A stretch of DNA of 64,000 bases from Amoebidium appalachense. Lineage: Eukaryota > Ichthyosporea. A program made the translations under genes and the position numbers. The notes under the pieces were generated by a model. That model was not told the DNA's origin and did no database searches. It saw only the letters and a list, made by a program, of their open reading frames with translations. Location: positions 9,858,001 through 9,922,000 of the forward strand of contig CAVNZM010000007.1 in NCBI GenBank assembly GCA_963693365.1. The letters run 5' to 3'. Of this stretch, positions 1 through 16,320 are shown piece after piece. The first letter of the stretch is position 1, and each line of letters begins with the position of its first letter.

Positions 1-1126
1 GGCAACATCAGCAACAACTGCCTCTGTCACTGCTTGGGCCACGGAGGAGTCATCCTCTTCGTCCAACTGCTTGTCAGCCACGGCGCGTGCATCGCCTATG
101 GCGCTCTGCATCTCAAAATAAATCTCTGGGAGAAGTGCTCTTATCTCGGCACTGATGCTTTCCAGGGGATCATCCTGGCCCAGTATATATCCTTCAACCA
201 ACATTGCCATCACACGTGTATGTTCGAGTGCCGACGGTGCAGTGGTCAGTATTGCCGCTGCTTTTTCAGCCGTGGCAAGCATGTCGTGCCTGCCTGCCCC
301 CTTTGCAATGAACGGGAGGGCTGTGCAAAACCCATCAAATTCCATGTTCTCGGAGCTCCCTGTGGGCACCACACCGTTATCCACGTTCTCCAAATACGTG
401 ATCACACCCTTCTGAATCCAAGGCCCCTCCACCGGCCCCTTGTGTGTCTCTCTGTGTTCTGGACTGTATGCTATTTTGCGCTTTGCTAGGGCCACAGCAT
501 GGGGTGTGTCTGGGCCAAACAGAGACTTGAAGGAAGCAGCAATGGCCGTAGGGTCAAAACCACCACAGGAGGCAAAGGCACGCAGGCTGGCCAAGACCTG
601 TTCATTGTAGCAGCTGTGCCCACCTGTGATGCCACGGGCAGAATTAGTGGATCACCCCGCCGCCACACACACGTGTACACGTCTGCACATGCGTAAACCC
701 TCCTCCTGATTGCTTCATTCTTTCTCGCGCTGTAACGACCTGCAGCTTCAGTCACGCCAACACCAAACAAAACGCACGGAAAAATTCTCCCTGCACAGCT
801 GTCATCCGGAGACTCAGTCACTTCTCGACAACAACCCAACTTTCGTGCAGCAACCAAGCACCCACAGTTTACAGCACCTCAACTCAAGGGCACCTACCCG
901 TAGGCACGCTGTAGAAAGGCGACTTGTTCTCGGGCCAGAACTCGGGCTGGCTGGTGCCCAGTGTGGCCTGCAGGCTGGCCGTGTCATAGACCCAGTGGAA
1001 CGGCCGCGTGGCTGCGTCCGCCACAGCCGCACCCACCAGGGCCCCGACCTGTCTCTGCTGCTGGGCGGGCAGCTGCCGCGCTGTCTCGAGGAGACTGGCT
1101 AGCGCTGCGCTGCGTGTGTGCGCCAT
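1..1126 (-). CDS. ADP-ribosylglycohydrolase / J1-crystallin-like protein (3' part off the window)
   Basis: Exon 1 is 1126..898 and exon 2 is 623..1, running off the window. Donor GG|GTAGGTG and acceptor ATCACAG|GTGGG join in phase 1, so the residues around the junction read VPTG-GHSCYNEQVL, the segment expected in J1-crystallin-like members of the ADP-ribosylglycohydrolase (DraG) family. The N-terminal GALVGAAVADAATRPFHW (residues 28-45) corresponds to the family's first conserved block. 284 residues are visible; family members are usually 300-360. Enzymes of the family remove ADP-ribose from proteins or small molecules using two metal ions, but the J1 branch includes lens proteins of uncertain activity. 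The usual C-terminal acidic metal-binding motif is not seen here, so catalysis cannot be claimed. The ATG at 1126..1124 is the first in frame. The intron is 274 nt and, unlike others in the window, has no long repeat. Confidence 0.85.
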
Positions 1127-1390
1127 GGCTGTGGGTTGCCTAGGGGATAGTGGGTACCGTAGAGGAGTGATGTGGTGTTGTGTTCTGATGCAGTGCCAGT
1201 CTGCACAGTTGCAGCCTGACAGGGCAAGTTGAGCCTCCCCTCTCGGTCACTTGACTCAGTTGAAAGAACACGAAATGAGTAAGTCTGTATAATGTAGACG
1301 TGTTTACTAGAATATTTGTGCCAAAAGATCGAGTAAGAATACGTCATATTTGGGACTCCTTGCAGACTATTACGTAACACGGTGAGAGGA
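1127..1390. other. upstream region of the ADP-ribosylglycohydrolase gene
   Basis: About 260 bases of mixed composition between the start codon of the minus-strand gene and the MITE. It presumably holds the promoter and 5' leader. No clear TATA box or other exon was seen. Confidence 0.3.
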
Positions 1391-1398
1391 CGAGAGGG

Positions 1399-1708
1399 CA
1401 GGGGTGTGGCAGAGCGGCCTCAATGACTTGACTTGACTTTAAATTGTTTGCTGGGTCTTATGACTTGACTTATTGTAATTAATTTTGAAGTCGCGATTTG
1501 GAGGAGTACTATTTTTAGTAACTCCTCCGGCCAGCCATGGCCACGGGCGGGCATTGCACCCCCCTTTCCAACGAACCCTCTTATGCTTCCCCGCCCCAAC
1601 CCCCCTCCCCCTCAAGTCACTAAGGCTTCATGATTTGACTTGACATAATAAAAGTCAGGTGCTTGGTGACTTCAAGTCGCGACTTGAAGTCAAGTCGCCA
1701 CACCCCTG
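1399..1708. mobile_element. hAT-type MITE, 310 bp
   Basis: Both ends carry the perfect 12-bp terminal inverted repeat CAGGGGTGTGGC. The element is flanked by the exact 8-bp direct repeat CGAGAGGG (1391-1398 and 1709-1716). An 8-bp target duplication and a CAGGGG-type terminus are the known signature of hAT transposons. There is no transposase frame, so it is non-autonomous. The interior is rich in GACTTGACTT motifs, and a perfect 22-bp palindrome centred on CGCG lies at 1669-1690 near the right end. Confidence 0.9.
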
Positions 1709-1881
1709 CGAGAGGGTCGTACGGACTCGTGGGATCAGCTGGGATCAGTGACTTTGAAACTTTTTGACCTACTATGTTCCTAAAGATTCTCGCGTAGCTA
1801 GCTAATGAATAACACATAAGGTATACGAGATACGCGTACGGCGAAGGCACTTGGAGTAGGTAGCTGTGAGTTTTTTTTCAG

Positions 1882-4041
<2,160 letters not shown>

Positions 4042-4825
4042 TTGTTAGCATAAAGCCTATCTCGATTACCCCACATGTACCATGACCTATACCAAAGATG
4101 GGCACACTGCACAATAATGCACCAGGGATCACGCTCGCACTGGCAAGGTACTTGTATATCGTCATGACAGCACAGTGTGGATTATATGGCAGTACTTTGA
4201 TTATAGGTGTTGGTGAAGCGTGGGAATACCTTCTCGCCTAGTGCTGTGTTTTTTTTTGCATGACATGCACCCCACATCACCCCGTCGATACTTGGTGTGT
4301 TCTTGTCTACTAGTACTTAGCACCGTAGTGCCTGCACACCTGCGTGGCGCCTCGTTGGATCGCACTATCACTTACACCGCCTGTGCTTTGCGAGCACACG
4401 AAAAAATCACTTATATCGTGCTCAAGGAATTCTGCTTTTGGTATCAAGCTAATTGCATGCAACACACACTGAACGTGACAACATTTTTAAGCATCCAAAG
4501 GCACATCATTGGAACGTTTTCATCTTGCTCATACGGTGTGGAATCAGTGAATCCCTATCTAGTACTATGTGCACTGACACAGGATGCAAATTGTTACCAA
4601 CGAGCATAGTATGCTAGCACACTGATGCAGCAGTACACAGTGCGCTCCTGTACCCCCCTGTGTTTTCGCACACACACACATACTCAATGTTACACATTGT
4701 TTGCATACGTGTGCACACTCGCACACAATCATTATACGATTCACCCAACCGGTACTCTTGCACACATTCATACACTCAGCATGGCACTTGCATAACATGA
4801 TTCTCCCCCATACCTCCCTACTTTA
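4042..4825. other. no supported gene
   Basis: Mixed-composition sequence. An open frame at 4220-4609 (plus) shows no domain, splice context or convincing composition, so it is not annotated as a gene. Confidence 0.4.
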
Positions 4826-5895
<1,070 letters not shown>

Positions 5896-5897
5896 CC

Positions 5898-6530
5898 ACG
5901 CGGGCTAAGGGGTCGAAACTCAGACGCAATTGATGACTTGGGCCCTCCCTGAGGATGGGCTCTGCTTATGACGCATACTGTGCGCATGGCTGATGTTGCA
6001 TACTTGAATGTTTGCCTTTGCATGTGTCCTGCACCATGCTTCTCATCGTGTATGCGTACTTCGTACTGTGTTCCGCATTCAACCCCCCCCTGTCTTCTTT
6101 CGGAGGTGTCCTTTCAGGACAGACCACTGTGTGGAGACATCTTTACTTCCATGCAACCGGGCATGGTTGCTCTGTGTCGTGCATCTGTAAGCACGCGTTT
6201 TTCGCTGCACTGCATTAGTTTGCACATACATCTTCACCGTTTTGCTCACCTTGCTTGCATAAGCAACCCTGCTCGTCTTTGATCAAGACGGGTTGACCTA
6301 CCCAAGTTCAGTTGATGCTGCTGTCTGAGTTGGAGCGCCGTATATACCCGGGCTAAGGGGTCGAAACTCAGACGCAATTGATGACTTGGGCCCTCCCTGA
6401 GGATGGGCTCTGCTTATGACGCATACTGTGCGCATGGCTGATGTTGCATACTTGAATGTTTGCCTTTGCATGTGTCCTGCACAATGTTTCTCATCGTGTA
6501 GTTGTACTTCGTACTGTGTTCCGCATCCCC
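5898..6530 (+). mobile_element. non-autonomous Penelope-like copy with two head-to-tail pLTRs
   Basis: About 170 bases are repeated almost exactly at 5899-6083 and 6350-6530. The sequence between (6084-6260) matches, in reverse complement, the region just inside the right terminal repeat of the element at 30896-36406: the shared stretch covers GGACAGACCACTGTGTGGAG and CATGCAACCGGGCATGG. The order is therefore truncated pLTR, short internal remnant, full pLTR, with all coding sequence lost. Both pLTRs end with GTACTTCGTACTGTG then GTTCCGCAT and a C run. The second contains an inverted repeat, GTCTGAGTT and AACTCAGAC, that also appears in other copies. Confidence 0.75.
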
Positions 6531-6840
6531 CCCCCCCCCCCCTTCCCCCCGGTGTTTTTGAAGCCTCTTGCCCTTCCCCCCCCCATCCAGCAAACGGTGG
6601 GGCCCTTTACTTTCTATTGCAGTTTTACGGGCTGGAAATCCAAGTCCATTGCACTCCAACCTCCCATCCCCCCTCCCCCCTCCCCCGCCCGAAAAAGAAT
6701 TAAAAAAAACATAAAAATAGAAAAAATTAAAAAGCAAAATTCCAGACCCTGAAACAGCCCCCCCCCCCCCCCTCCCCCCCCCCCCCCCCCCCCGGCCGGC
6801 TCTCCCCCCAAGCTCCTTATTAGCTTCTTCCAATCTGGGA
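6531..6840 (+). repeat. C-rich tracts after the element
   Basis: C runs at 6529-6550, 6670-6690 and 6758-6795, separated by A-rich segments. No gene is seen. Confidence 0.8.
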
Positions 6841-7020
6841 TGTCATAACTTTGTGCTTCACCTCGTTAGGATGAGCTGCCTGTGGTTGTGTTGCATCTGT
6901 TGCTGTTTATGCTTGCATGTGATCTTACTAATATTAGCATGTCCTATGAATTTATGCGCAGCGTTTTTTGATTGTGGTAGTAATGCACGCACTGAAACCC
7001 ATCCCCCCTCTCCCCATAAC
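6841..7020. other. unassigned
   Basis: Short mixed-composition stretch between repeats. No coding signal was recognised. Confidence 0.3.
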
Positions 7021-7023
7021 CAC

Positions 7024-8455
<1,432 letters not shown>

Positions 8456-8681
8456 ATCTCGATCTTGCTCTCAATGTCTCTCCCAGTATTGTGTTCTCTC
8501 TCACAATTCTTTTCCCCCGTAACATAGTCAAGCACACAACGAACAGGCACATGCACGCACGATGTGAAACAACTTACATCTTTTCTTTGACCGTTGTTCT
8601 ACTTTTGTTTTTCTCTTAGACTCTCGAAAGTGCCGAGGGAACATTTCTAGTTGTCTTTGTGGATGATTGTTTTTTTTGGGG

Positions 8682-8927
8682 AGGGGGGAAGGGGGGGGGG
8701 GGGGGGGGGGGGGGCTTTGGTCATTTTTTTTATCCCTGCAATGAAAACTGACCCAATGACCCTGAATCCCCACAGTCCCTCAGACAGTGGCAAACTATCA
8801 CTGCGGCACCACAGCGACTACCCTAGACCCCGCTCCCTCCCCCCCCCCCCCTCCCCCCCCCCCCCCCCCCCTCCGCTCCCCCCGCTCCTACCCCCAGTCT
8901 CCCCTTCGTCTCCCCCTCTCCCCACCT

Positions 8928-8965
<38 letters not shown>

Positions 8966-9001
8966 TCCTCCTCTCCGCCCCTCCCCCCTTCCCCTCCACC
9001 C
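8682..9001. repeat. G run, then C/T-rich tracts
   Basis: A G run at 8691-8714, then C-rich tracts at 8838-8872 and 8930-8962. The latter lie inside the candidate coding exon below and would encode a Pro-rich segment. Confidence 0.85.
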
Positions 9002-9286
9002 ACCCACTCACCTACCCACCCAAAACCACCACCACCACCACGGGCCACCACCTCTTCTCCACCCACGATGGCCACCCCTCCGCCTCTTCCCCCTGGCCTG
9101 AATGCTGACGGAGATATGTTTGAAGATTTTGAAGAGGGATTGAGTGAGGGGTTCCCCCCCCTGTCCGTGCCCAGACAGGAGGACCCACGTGGGCCCAGCC
9201 AGCATCCACAGTTTGTGGTCGAGGCACAGCCCGTGGTGGGCCAAGATGCGGATTATTATAGAAAGATGGTGGAGGCGGTTAGGCAG
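8776..9286 (+). CDS. candidate coding exon, Pro-rich then acidic segment, unknown product
   Basis: Acceptor AATCCCCACAG|TCCC at 8775 and donor GTTAGGCAG|GTGGGG at 9286 bound a 511-base frame with no stop (phase 2 in, phase 0 out). If instead it is a first exon, the ATG at 9068 gives 73 codons. The frame reads SDSGKLSLRHHSDYPRPRS, a long Pro-rich stretch, then GLNADGDMFEDFEEGLSEGF and QDADYYRKMVEAVRQ. The acidic and amphipathic part is not repeat-derived, which makes coding plausible. Pro-rich plus acidic composition recalls actin-regulatory or nuclear scaffolding proteins, but no family is recognised. A strong acceptor at 8619 (TTTTTCTCTTAG) may mark a preceding exon. The next exon could not be placed with confidence. 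Confidence 0.4.
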
Positions 9287-9737
9287 GTGGGGTAGCTATC
9301 TTTAGGTGTTGATGCTATTTATACATGTCGTTCATGTTGGTGATGTGTATCACATGGTTTAGTAACTGCGTATGATATGGTACACTCAGGCCTTGAGATA
9401 AAGAGCGAGACTGATTTTTCGGCATGATGATCTAATTTTGGAGCTGAGGTAGCAGCCGATAATCGGTGTCCCAAACTTTAAAGTTCAGTCGCATTTACAA
9501 AGTTGGCACACACGAAGGACAGTGCCCCCTGGTCGATTCCCGAGAGCATCATAGTAGAGGACCCTGTAACTGTAGACCTTGTAAACGTTGCGGCCGGATT
9601 GTGATTGGCAAACCCTTGCGTACGTTTTAAGGTTCGAGAAGATTCTGGATTAGCGAATGCTGCCGGACAAGTATCATACTCTCGGGGCCACCGGACAATA
9701 AAAATGCATGGTCTTTGAAATTCTTCTTCTTCTTCTT

Positions 9738-9768
<31 letters not shown>

Positions 9769-10295
9769 GGGGGCACTGAATGATAATGTGTTATATGCCA
9801 TATATATGCCACGGTTTCGGGCCCACTGGGAGTGATTATCTCAGAGATTCTGTTCTAGCCTTGATTCGATCACTGACAGACCGCAGTAACTATATATGGA
9901 CTTGTGGCGCAGAGGGGGGAGGGGGGGGGGGGCTTGAAGGGGGGGGGGGGAGGGGGGAAAGCGATCCAACCTTTCGGGTCGCATTACCAGTTTTACAGTC
10001 TTCATTGTGGGCGGTACAATGGTTTACGGAAAAGAAAAGCCATGGCCATGCTATATAAATGAATCGCTTTCAGATTAAAGAAAATTCCACCCCTGCAATG
10101 AAAATAACCATAATTAGGCGGTGATGCCCTTCAAGCGGTATCTGAAGTGGTTTTGACTCGGACATTCCTGGGGCAGCAGAAGCTTAGCTAGCCAAGTCGG
10201 CAGACACTATCATAGGTATCTTAAGTTCAGGCCAGATCGGGTCGTTAAAGACTCGAGTTTTGGGTCAGCCCGGGTCCGACAAACTCGACGCGACA
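9287..10295. other. unassigned region with weak open frames
   Basis: A minus frame at 9478-9801 and a plus frame at 9780-10058 contain non-repetitive stretches that look protein-like (for example SDYLRDSVLALIRSLTDRS at about 9830-9890, plus) but show no recognised domain. G runs lie at 9749-9773 and 9916-9956. Confidence 0.3.
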
Positions 10296-10298
10296 GTC

Positions 10299-10368
10299 AT
10301 GGTTTAGATATACGTATATCCTTGACAACTGGAATGGTTTAGATATACGTAAATCCTTGACAACTGGA
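10299..10368 (+). repeat. 35-bp direct repeat, two copies
   Basis: Two adjacent 35-bp units starting ATGGTTTAGATATACGTA, differing at one base. Confidence 0.9.
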
Positions 10369-10559
10369 ACGCTTTTGCGCAAAAATTTTGCGCAAAATAC
10401 TTCAAGGGGCCGCGGCCGCCGGCCGACCGATATTATTAACCGTGCCACGGCCCGTCGCTAAGGTCAAGTAGTAACGGTATCACCGTCGTGCGGTGCACTC
10501 AGTGCCCACCGCCTTGCCGCTGTGCACTTGAGTGCACGGTCACTGAGCTTGTTTATTCA

Positions 10560-12278
10560 CTCCGAGGGGGGGGCCGGGGGTGGGGTGGGGTGGGATTCCG
10601 AAGGGACTCGGGGAAGGAGGGAGGCAGCGGAGAGGTGTGTGTGTGGGGGGGGGGGTTCAATTTGAAAGTTACTTGCTGACTACTATCATTGATCAAGTTG
10701 GCGCATTAACACTGCCAGTGGCTGTGACACCGCTGTGAGCTGAAGGCATTGCCAAAAAATCCGAGTCAATGCTACGGTATTAGTAATCATCATCGATGGG
10801 ATTCCGGGTTTCAGCATACAGAAGTTGCCGCCGGACAGTTTAAGAAACCCCAAAATTTTGGTCACTGCACCGTGCCGATCGAATATAATATTTTTAACTT
10901 TTTGGGGCCACCTGGCCGGCGCCGTCCGTATAGACATTTTTTCGGAGATCACTTAAGTTTGTTGCTTAGCGCTAAAAAAAAAAAAACATGAACTTCTACT
11001 TAGTCTAAGTATTAAAGCGGGTTTTGTAGTGATACTATCCACTGGGGCAAGCGGCGTCAGAAGAGTCTGACTTAGTTCATTTGAAATTGCCAGCCCGGTG
11101 CGATGCCACCAGGGGGAGCCTACGAATTTAGAACTTAGCTGGCGCATTTGATTGGTCAACTTAGATAGACAGTCCAACATTTCGTCTCGGCTCCTACAAA
11201 GGCCGTGTGCATTACAGTAAACAGTAAGTAACCGGGCCGTTTTACTTAATGAAAGTTTCAAACTGGCTATGATAGTTGTATGTAGCAAAACTTGGTATCA
11301 AAATTCAGTAAAGCCTTTTTGTTTTCCGAGTATGTATTTTATATTAAGCTTGTATGGGGTTCTGACAGCCTGAGCGGCTGAAATATAATTGAAATGATTG
11401 AGCTCAACCTGTTGCAACGCGCCGGGGCCACACCCTGCCGGGGGGGGAGGGGGGAGGGGGGGGGGGGGGGGGGGGGAGGACGTGGGGTAGTGGGGCCGGG
11501 GGAGGGGTGAAAGGAGGGTAGGGGAGAGTCCCGGGGTTAGAAGGAGGGGGTCCCGAGGGGGCCGGGAGGCGGGGGGAGGGGGGAGGGGGGGAGGGAGGGG
11601 GGAGTGTCCAGGGGGAGAGCGCCGCGGGGGGAAGGGTGACTCGGGGAGAGAGGGAGACAGCGGGGAGGCAGGGGTGGCCGGGGAGGGGGGAGGACCCGGG
11701 GAGCTGGTGGGGAGGGTTGATCAACGGTTACTTACTGCCAGCCATTGATGATAATATTATTGGGGCACGCGGCGTGTGCAAATTGAACACTGTGCTGCGC
11801 AGGCGACTTATTAGGGATTCTTGGTTTTGAAACGGGGGAGGGGGGTAGTAGTAACTTTTGGGGGGGGGGGGGGGGGGGGGGACTCACTTCCCACTAGCAG
11901 GGGGGGGGGGGGGGGGGGGGGGGGACCTATTACCCACCTGAGCAGGGTGGGTCTCCCCCCGGCCCCCCTGGGGGGGGAGGGGGGGGGGGACCCACCCACC
12001 CCTAAGGCTGACATCGGAAAGTTTAATAATATACCAGATAACCTGATCACATAATTATGATTTACCAAAAAAATCACTATAATTAACAGCTATTTACATG
12101 CAATGCCAAAACGTGAACATTGAGGCTAACTAATAGCCTAAGGATTCCTAGATCACTTGCAAATCAGGCTATATGTCATAGTTTACGGTCATACTCCCCT
12201 CCTCCTAACCCCCCTCCTCCCCCCCCTCCCCCCCCCCCCCCCCTCCGGGGGGCACGAACGGGTGGGAAGAGTGCCACG

Positions 12279-12338
<60 letters not shown>

Positions 12339-12434
12339 TCTGTGTGTGTGTGACCGTCTGACATGTGTGCGCGAGTCAGTGTGTGTGTGTGTGTGTGCGT
12401 CTATACGCGCACGCACCTGCGCGCACACGCGTTT

Positions 12435-12507
<73 letters not shown>

Positions 12508-12576
12508 ACACTGTGTGTGCGTGTGTGTGCGTGTGCGTGTGTGCGTGTATGCGCGCGCGCACGCACACGCGCGTTT

Positions 12577-12621
<45 letters not shown>

Positions 12622-14122
12622 TGTGTGTCAGTGTGTGTGTGTGTGTGTCTGTGTCTGTGTGTGTGTGTCACGGTGACACTATGTGTGTACATACATGACT
12701 GTGTGTGTGTGCGCGCGCGTGTGCGTGCCAGTGCGTTGCGGCATGTACAGCCGCGCATGCGTGCGCGTGTGTGTTCATGTATGGGTGCGCGAGCGCGTGT
12801 GACTGTGTGGCCCAAGTGTGTGTGTGTGCACGTGAGTGTGTGTGAATGTGGGGGCCCGGGGGGGAAGGGAAGAGGAGGGGGATGTGTATTAGTGGCCAAA
12901 ACGAATACCGTCTTTGGTGGGTGGAAACTTCGAATTCGGAGACTCTTTAATATCATAAGCCTTTAGGATCACGCGCATGCAGGGGGGAAGGGGGGGGGGG
13001 GGGGGGGGGGGGGGGGGACCCACCACCCCACTCGGCCAGGTGGTCCCTGCCCCCCCGGAGGGGGGGGGGGGGGGGGGGGGGGGGAGGGACACACCCACCC
13101 CTGCGGCTACCCTGAGGAGGGGGTGGGTCCCCCCTCCCCCCCCCCCCCTCCGGGGGGGGAGGGGGGTACCACTAGCGGGGACGTCGATATTTACTACTCT
13201 CCCCCCCCCCCCCACTTTCAAATTCAAAAATCCCTTAGCCGAAGGCATTGCCAAAAAATCACATTCAATGCCAATGATTTCGGCATACATATTATCATGA
13301 TTAGGCCTCCTTTTTCCGCCCACCAATTATAGAACCCCCCCAAAATTTTGGTCACTGCAGTGCCGATCGGTATCATGTTTTGGGGTTTACACACTTTTTA
13401 TTGCGTGGCCATGTTTTTAGACTCGGCAGCCGGCCCTTTCCGATTGTTCTCACTGAGTTGGCTGTCGCAACGGGCCATGCCCCCGTGGGGGGGGGGGGGG
13501 GGGGGGGGGGGGAGGGGGGTCGAGGAGAGGGGTAGGGGTCACTCCGACCGGGGCTAGGAGGAGGCCCTTTGGCGGGGCCCCTGAAGGGGGAAGAGGGGGG
13601 GGGGGGGGAGAGGGGGGCCCGGCCAGGCTGCCGCGGGTGCCCAGGGTGGGGGAAGGGGGGCAGGTGGGGCTTCTCAGAATGTGCAGGAGGAGAATTAAAG
13701 GTGGGGAGGGCCCCCCCGGGGAGGGGAGGGGGGGGAACTCGGGGAGGGAGGGAGGCGGCGGGGAGGGGGGGGGGGGGGGGGGGGAGGGGGGGCGGGGGGA
13801 GGGGGGGGAGGGGGGGTTCAAGTACTAATTACGGCCAGCTATTAATGATACTGGCGCATAAACACCGTGCTGCCCATGGCTGATTAGCTGATGCGGCATT
13901 GCCAAAAATCACGTTCAATGCTTATAATTTCGGCATACATAGGGGGGGCCACCGCCAGCCAACTAAAACCCCCCCAAAAATATTGGTTACTGTCAGACTC
14001 ACTGTGGTGCCGATCGGGATATCACGTTTTTAACTTTTTTGGGCACGGCGCTTAAGAAATTCCGATTGACACAGAGCCTCAGTTGCCTATCGCAACGGGC
14101 CACTGACACCCACCGGGGGGGA

Positions 14123-14162
<40 letters not shown>

Positions 14163-14720
14163 CGTAGGCCCACTGAGTGTTGCGGGGGGATGGTCGACTG
14201 AGGAGGAGGGTAAGGGAGAGTCCGGGGCTTGAAGAAGGGGGCCCCCGGGGGGAAGGGAAGGAGGGGCCCGAAGGGGGGGGGGGGGGGGGGGGGGGGTCGG
14301 ACTGCCGCGTGTGCCCCAGTCCGGGAGGGGGGAGTAGGGTTAACGGGCCTTTAAGATGTGCAGGCGAGAGGGGCCCCGGCCGGAGGACGGTGGGGAGGGG
14401 GAGGGGAGGGGGAGGGGGGAGGGATGGGGGACTCGGGGAGGGAGGGAGGCGGTGGGGAGGCAATGATCATGCCAAGACTTGACGATCATCACCGTGTCAA
14501 CAGAATGATTTGAAATTCGGCATACTATAATACACTGTTCGCCGCGCAGCCCGCCAATTAAAGACCCCCCCCCCCCCCCCCCCCCCCCCGGCCCCCCCCC
14601 AAGCCGCGGCATCGGGCCATGCCTTCGGGGAAGAGGGGGAGGGGGGGAAGGGAGGGGAGAATGGGGAGGCCAGGGACTCGACTCCGAGCGGAGAGGGTTT
14701 CAAACGCATGATGATTCGCC
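10560..14720. repeat. array of a complex G-rich repeat family (4-5 diverged copies)
   Basis: The same ordered landmarks recur at about 10.6-10.95, 11.4-11.8, 13.2-13.9, 13.9-14.5 and 14.5-14.7 kb. They are CAACGGGCC next to a G run; a G-rich tract with GACTCGGGGA and GGAGGGAGGC; GCCAGC with ATTGATGATA; GCATTGCCAAAAA(A)TC; ATTTCGGCATAC; CCCCAAAATTTTGGTCACTG; and GTGCCGATCG. Copies are diverged and interrupted by simple repeats. No coding capacity was seen. The unit resembles a non-autonomous element or a segmental duplication; its ends were not defined. Confidence 0.7.
12284..12860 (+). repeat. compound (GT)n microsatellite
   Basis: Nearly 580 bases of (GT)n with GC-rich interruptions (GCGCGC, CACGCGCG). 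Cys-Val and Thr-His frames here are repeat translations. Confidence 0.95.
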
Positions 14721-14866
14721 ACTTGAAGAATCATTCCCAGAATCTGGCGGCACGGTGCAGCGTGATGTCACAGGGCCTAAAAAACCCCCGTTTGACTGCA
14801 TGCCATGCACTCAGGATGGAGTGTTCCGATGGTGCATGATCAGTCAGTGTATTAGCCTAAGTAAGA

Positions 14867-15049
14867 ACCCTCCTCCCCCTCCCCTCCCCCCCCCCCCCCC
14901 CCCACCCCCCTCCCCCCCACCCACCCACACCCCCCCCCCCCCCCCGGCCCCCACTTGCACACACACGGCGCGTGAGCGCACATACACACACACACACACA
15001 GACACACACGTACACAATGTCATGCAAGCCACACACACACACACACAGT

Positions 15050-15080
<31 letters not shown>
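14867..15080 (+). repeat. C-rich tract then (CA)n
   Basis: C/CT tract at 14871-14946, followed by interrupted (CA)n to 15078. Confidence 0.9.
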
Positions 15081-16030
15081 TTTTTCTGCCCACCGGTGGG
15101 CCATAATATATAGTTGACCGAACGATTTACTCGAGCTCGGTGCTATCGGAGTCTTCCCGTTGAACTATCGCCGCCTATTAGTCAAGATTTAACACCAACC
15201 GGATCCCCGGGAACTGGGCCGTGACAAACTTTACCATGCGCAGTAGGTTTATGATCACAGTTAGGACACCAAGAAGGCCTTTGAGGTACTAGTATGAGAA
15301 CACATCGGCCTGCACCGTAAATGAGCAATCATGACATGTATAGTAGTATTTACGTACTACATAGGCTAATAAATCCGCCTGTGTGCTTTGAAAGCCTTTT
15401 GAGTACATTATTGAATGTCCAAACGTAGTACAGCAGTATATGTACAGGTCGGCGGTGCTTCTGAGGTTACGGTCTTAGAGTACAAACAGCCAAGTTGAAC
15501 ACCGAATCAGATGGATCTGCCGCTAACTACTATGAATCATGGGAACATCTCAGACTAAGTAAAGTTACTTCAAATCATACTCAAAATTGACTCAAAGTTC
15601 TCGCGATGATAACAGTATACTACTATGAGTGGCATCTGATTACCCAATCCATTCTATTGTAGAAGGGCCTGCCACTAGTCGACGGGATGGGAACTTTGTA
15701 ACACTATACTGTAGGTATGAACCGGCACTCTACGGTCCGGGCTCAACACAAACTCCACACACTAGTTGAATAGTAAAACAAAAAAAATGTTAACAAGCCT
15801 TGCATGGTATCGATTCATTTGGCTTTACTAACGGATAACTTATTAATAATAATATCAATAATATACATTAGGACCTACGAGTCAAAACCATCATACTATG
15901 AAGAGCCACCTTCGAACCGTGAAACGTTAAAATTCCTCTGGCCTGGGGACCAGCTGACACTACTGAGTACTAAGTTTCGCAATGAGCCCCGGGGTTAATA
16001 ACATCAGTCTACCGACGGGACTGTGATGTG
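15081..16030. other. intergenic, no gene seen
   Basis: Balanced-composition sequence with frequent stops in all frames. No domain, repeat family or splice structure was recognised. Confidence 0.5.
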
Positions 16031-16032
16031 TG

Positions 16033-16123
16033 TGAGTGTGTGTATGTGCGTGTCTGTGCCATGACGTGTGTGTGTGTGTGTGTGTGTGCGTGCGTGTTTG
16101 TGTGTGTTTGTGTGTGTGTGTGT
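16033..16123 (+). repeat. (GT)n tract
   Basis: Interrupted (GT)n about 200 bases beyond the stop codon of the minus-strand gene 18995-16321. Confidence 0.85.
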
Positions 16124-16320
16124 TGCAAGCCGATGCCAGTTGCCAGAGGAAGTTGAATATCAAGTTGCCAAGCAGCGGCTCTAAGTCAGCAGGTGGAAGC
16201 CTGTTCCGCCAACCCCTAACCGTTCACCTTGGACTCTGAGTGGCGGGCATACTATGGTGAAACACCACTGGCCGCCGTTGAAGCTCAAGTGTCTCGAGTC
16301 AGTGGCGGCCTAGTCCGAAG

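Noticed and set aside
4220-4609. 129-codon plus-strand frame
   Set aside because: No domain, no splice context, unusual residue mix rich in Cys and His; likely chance.
12157-12966. Cys-Val and Thr-His open frames of more than 250 codons
   Set aside because: They are translations of (GT)n/(CA)n and appear with the same composition at every such repeat in the window.
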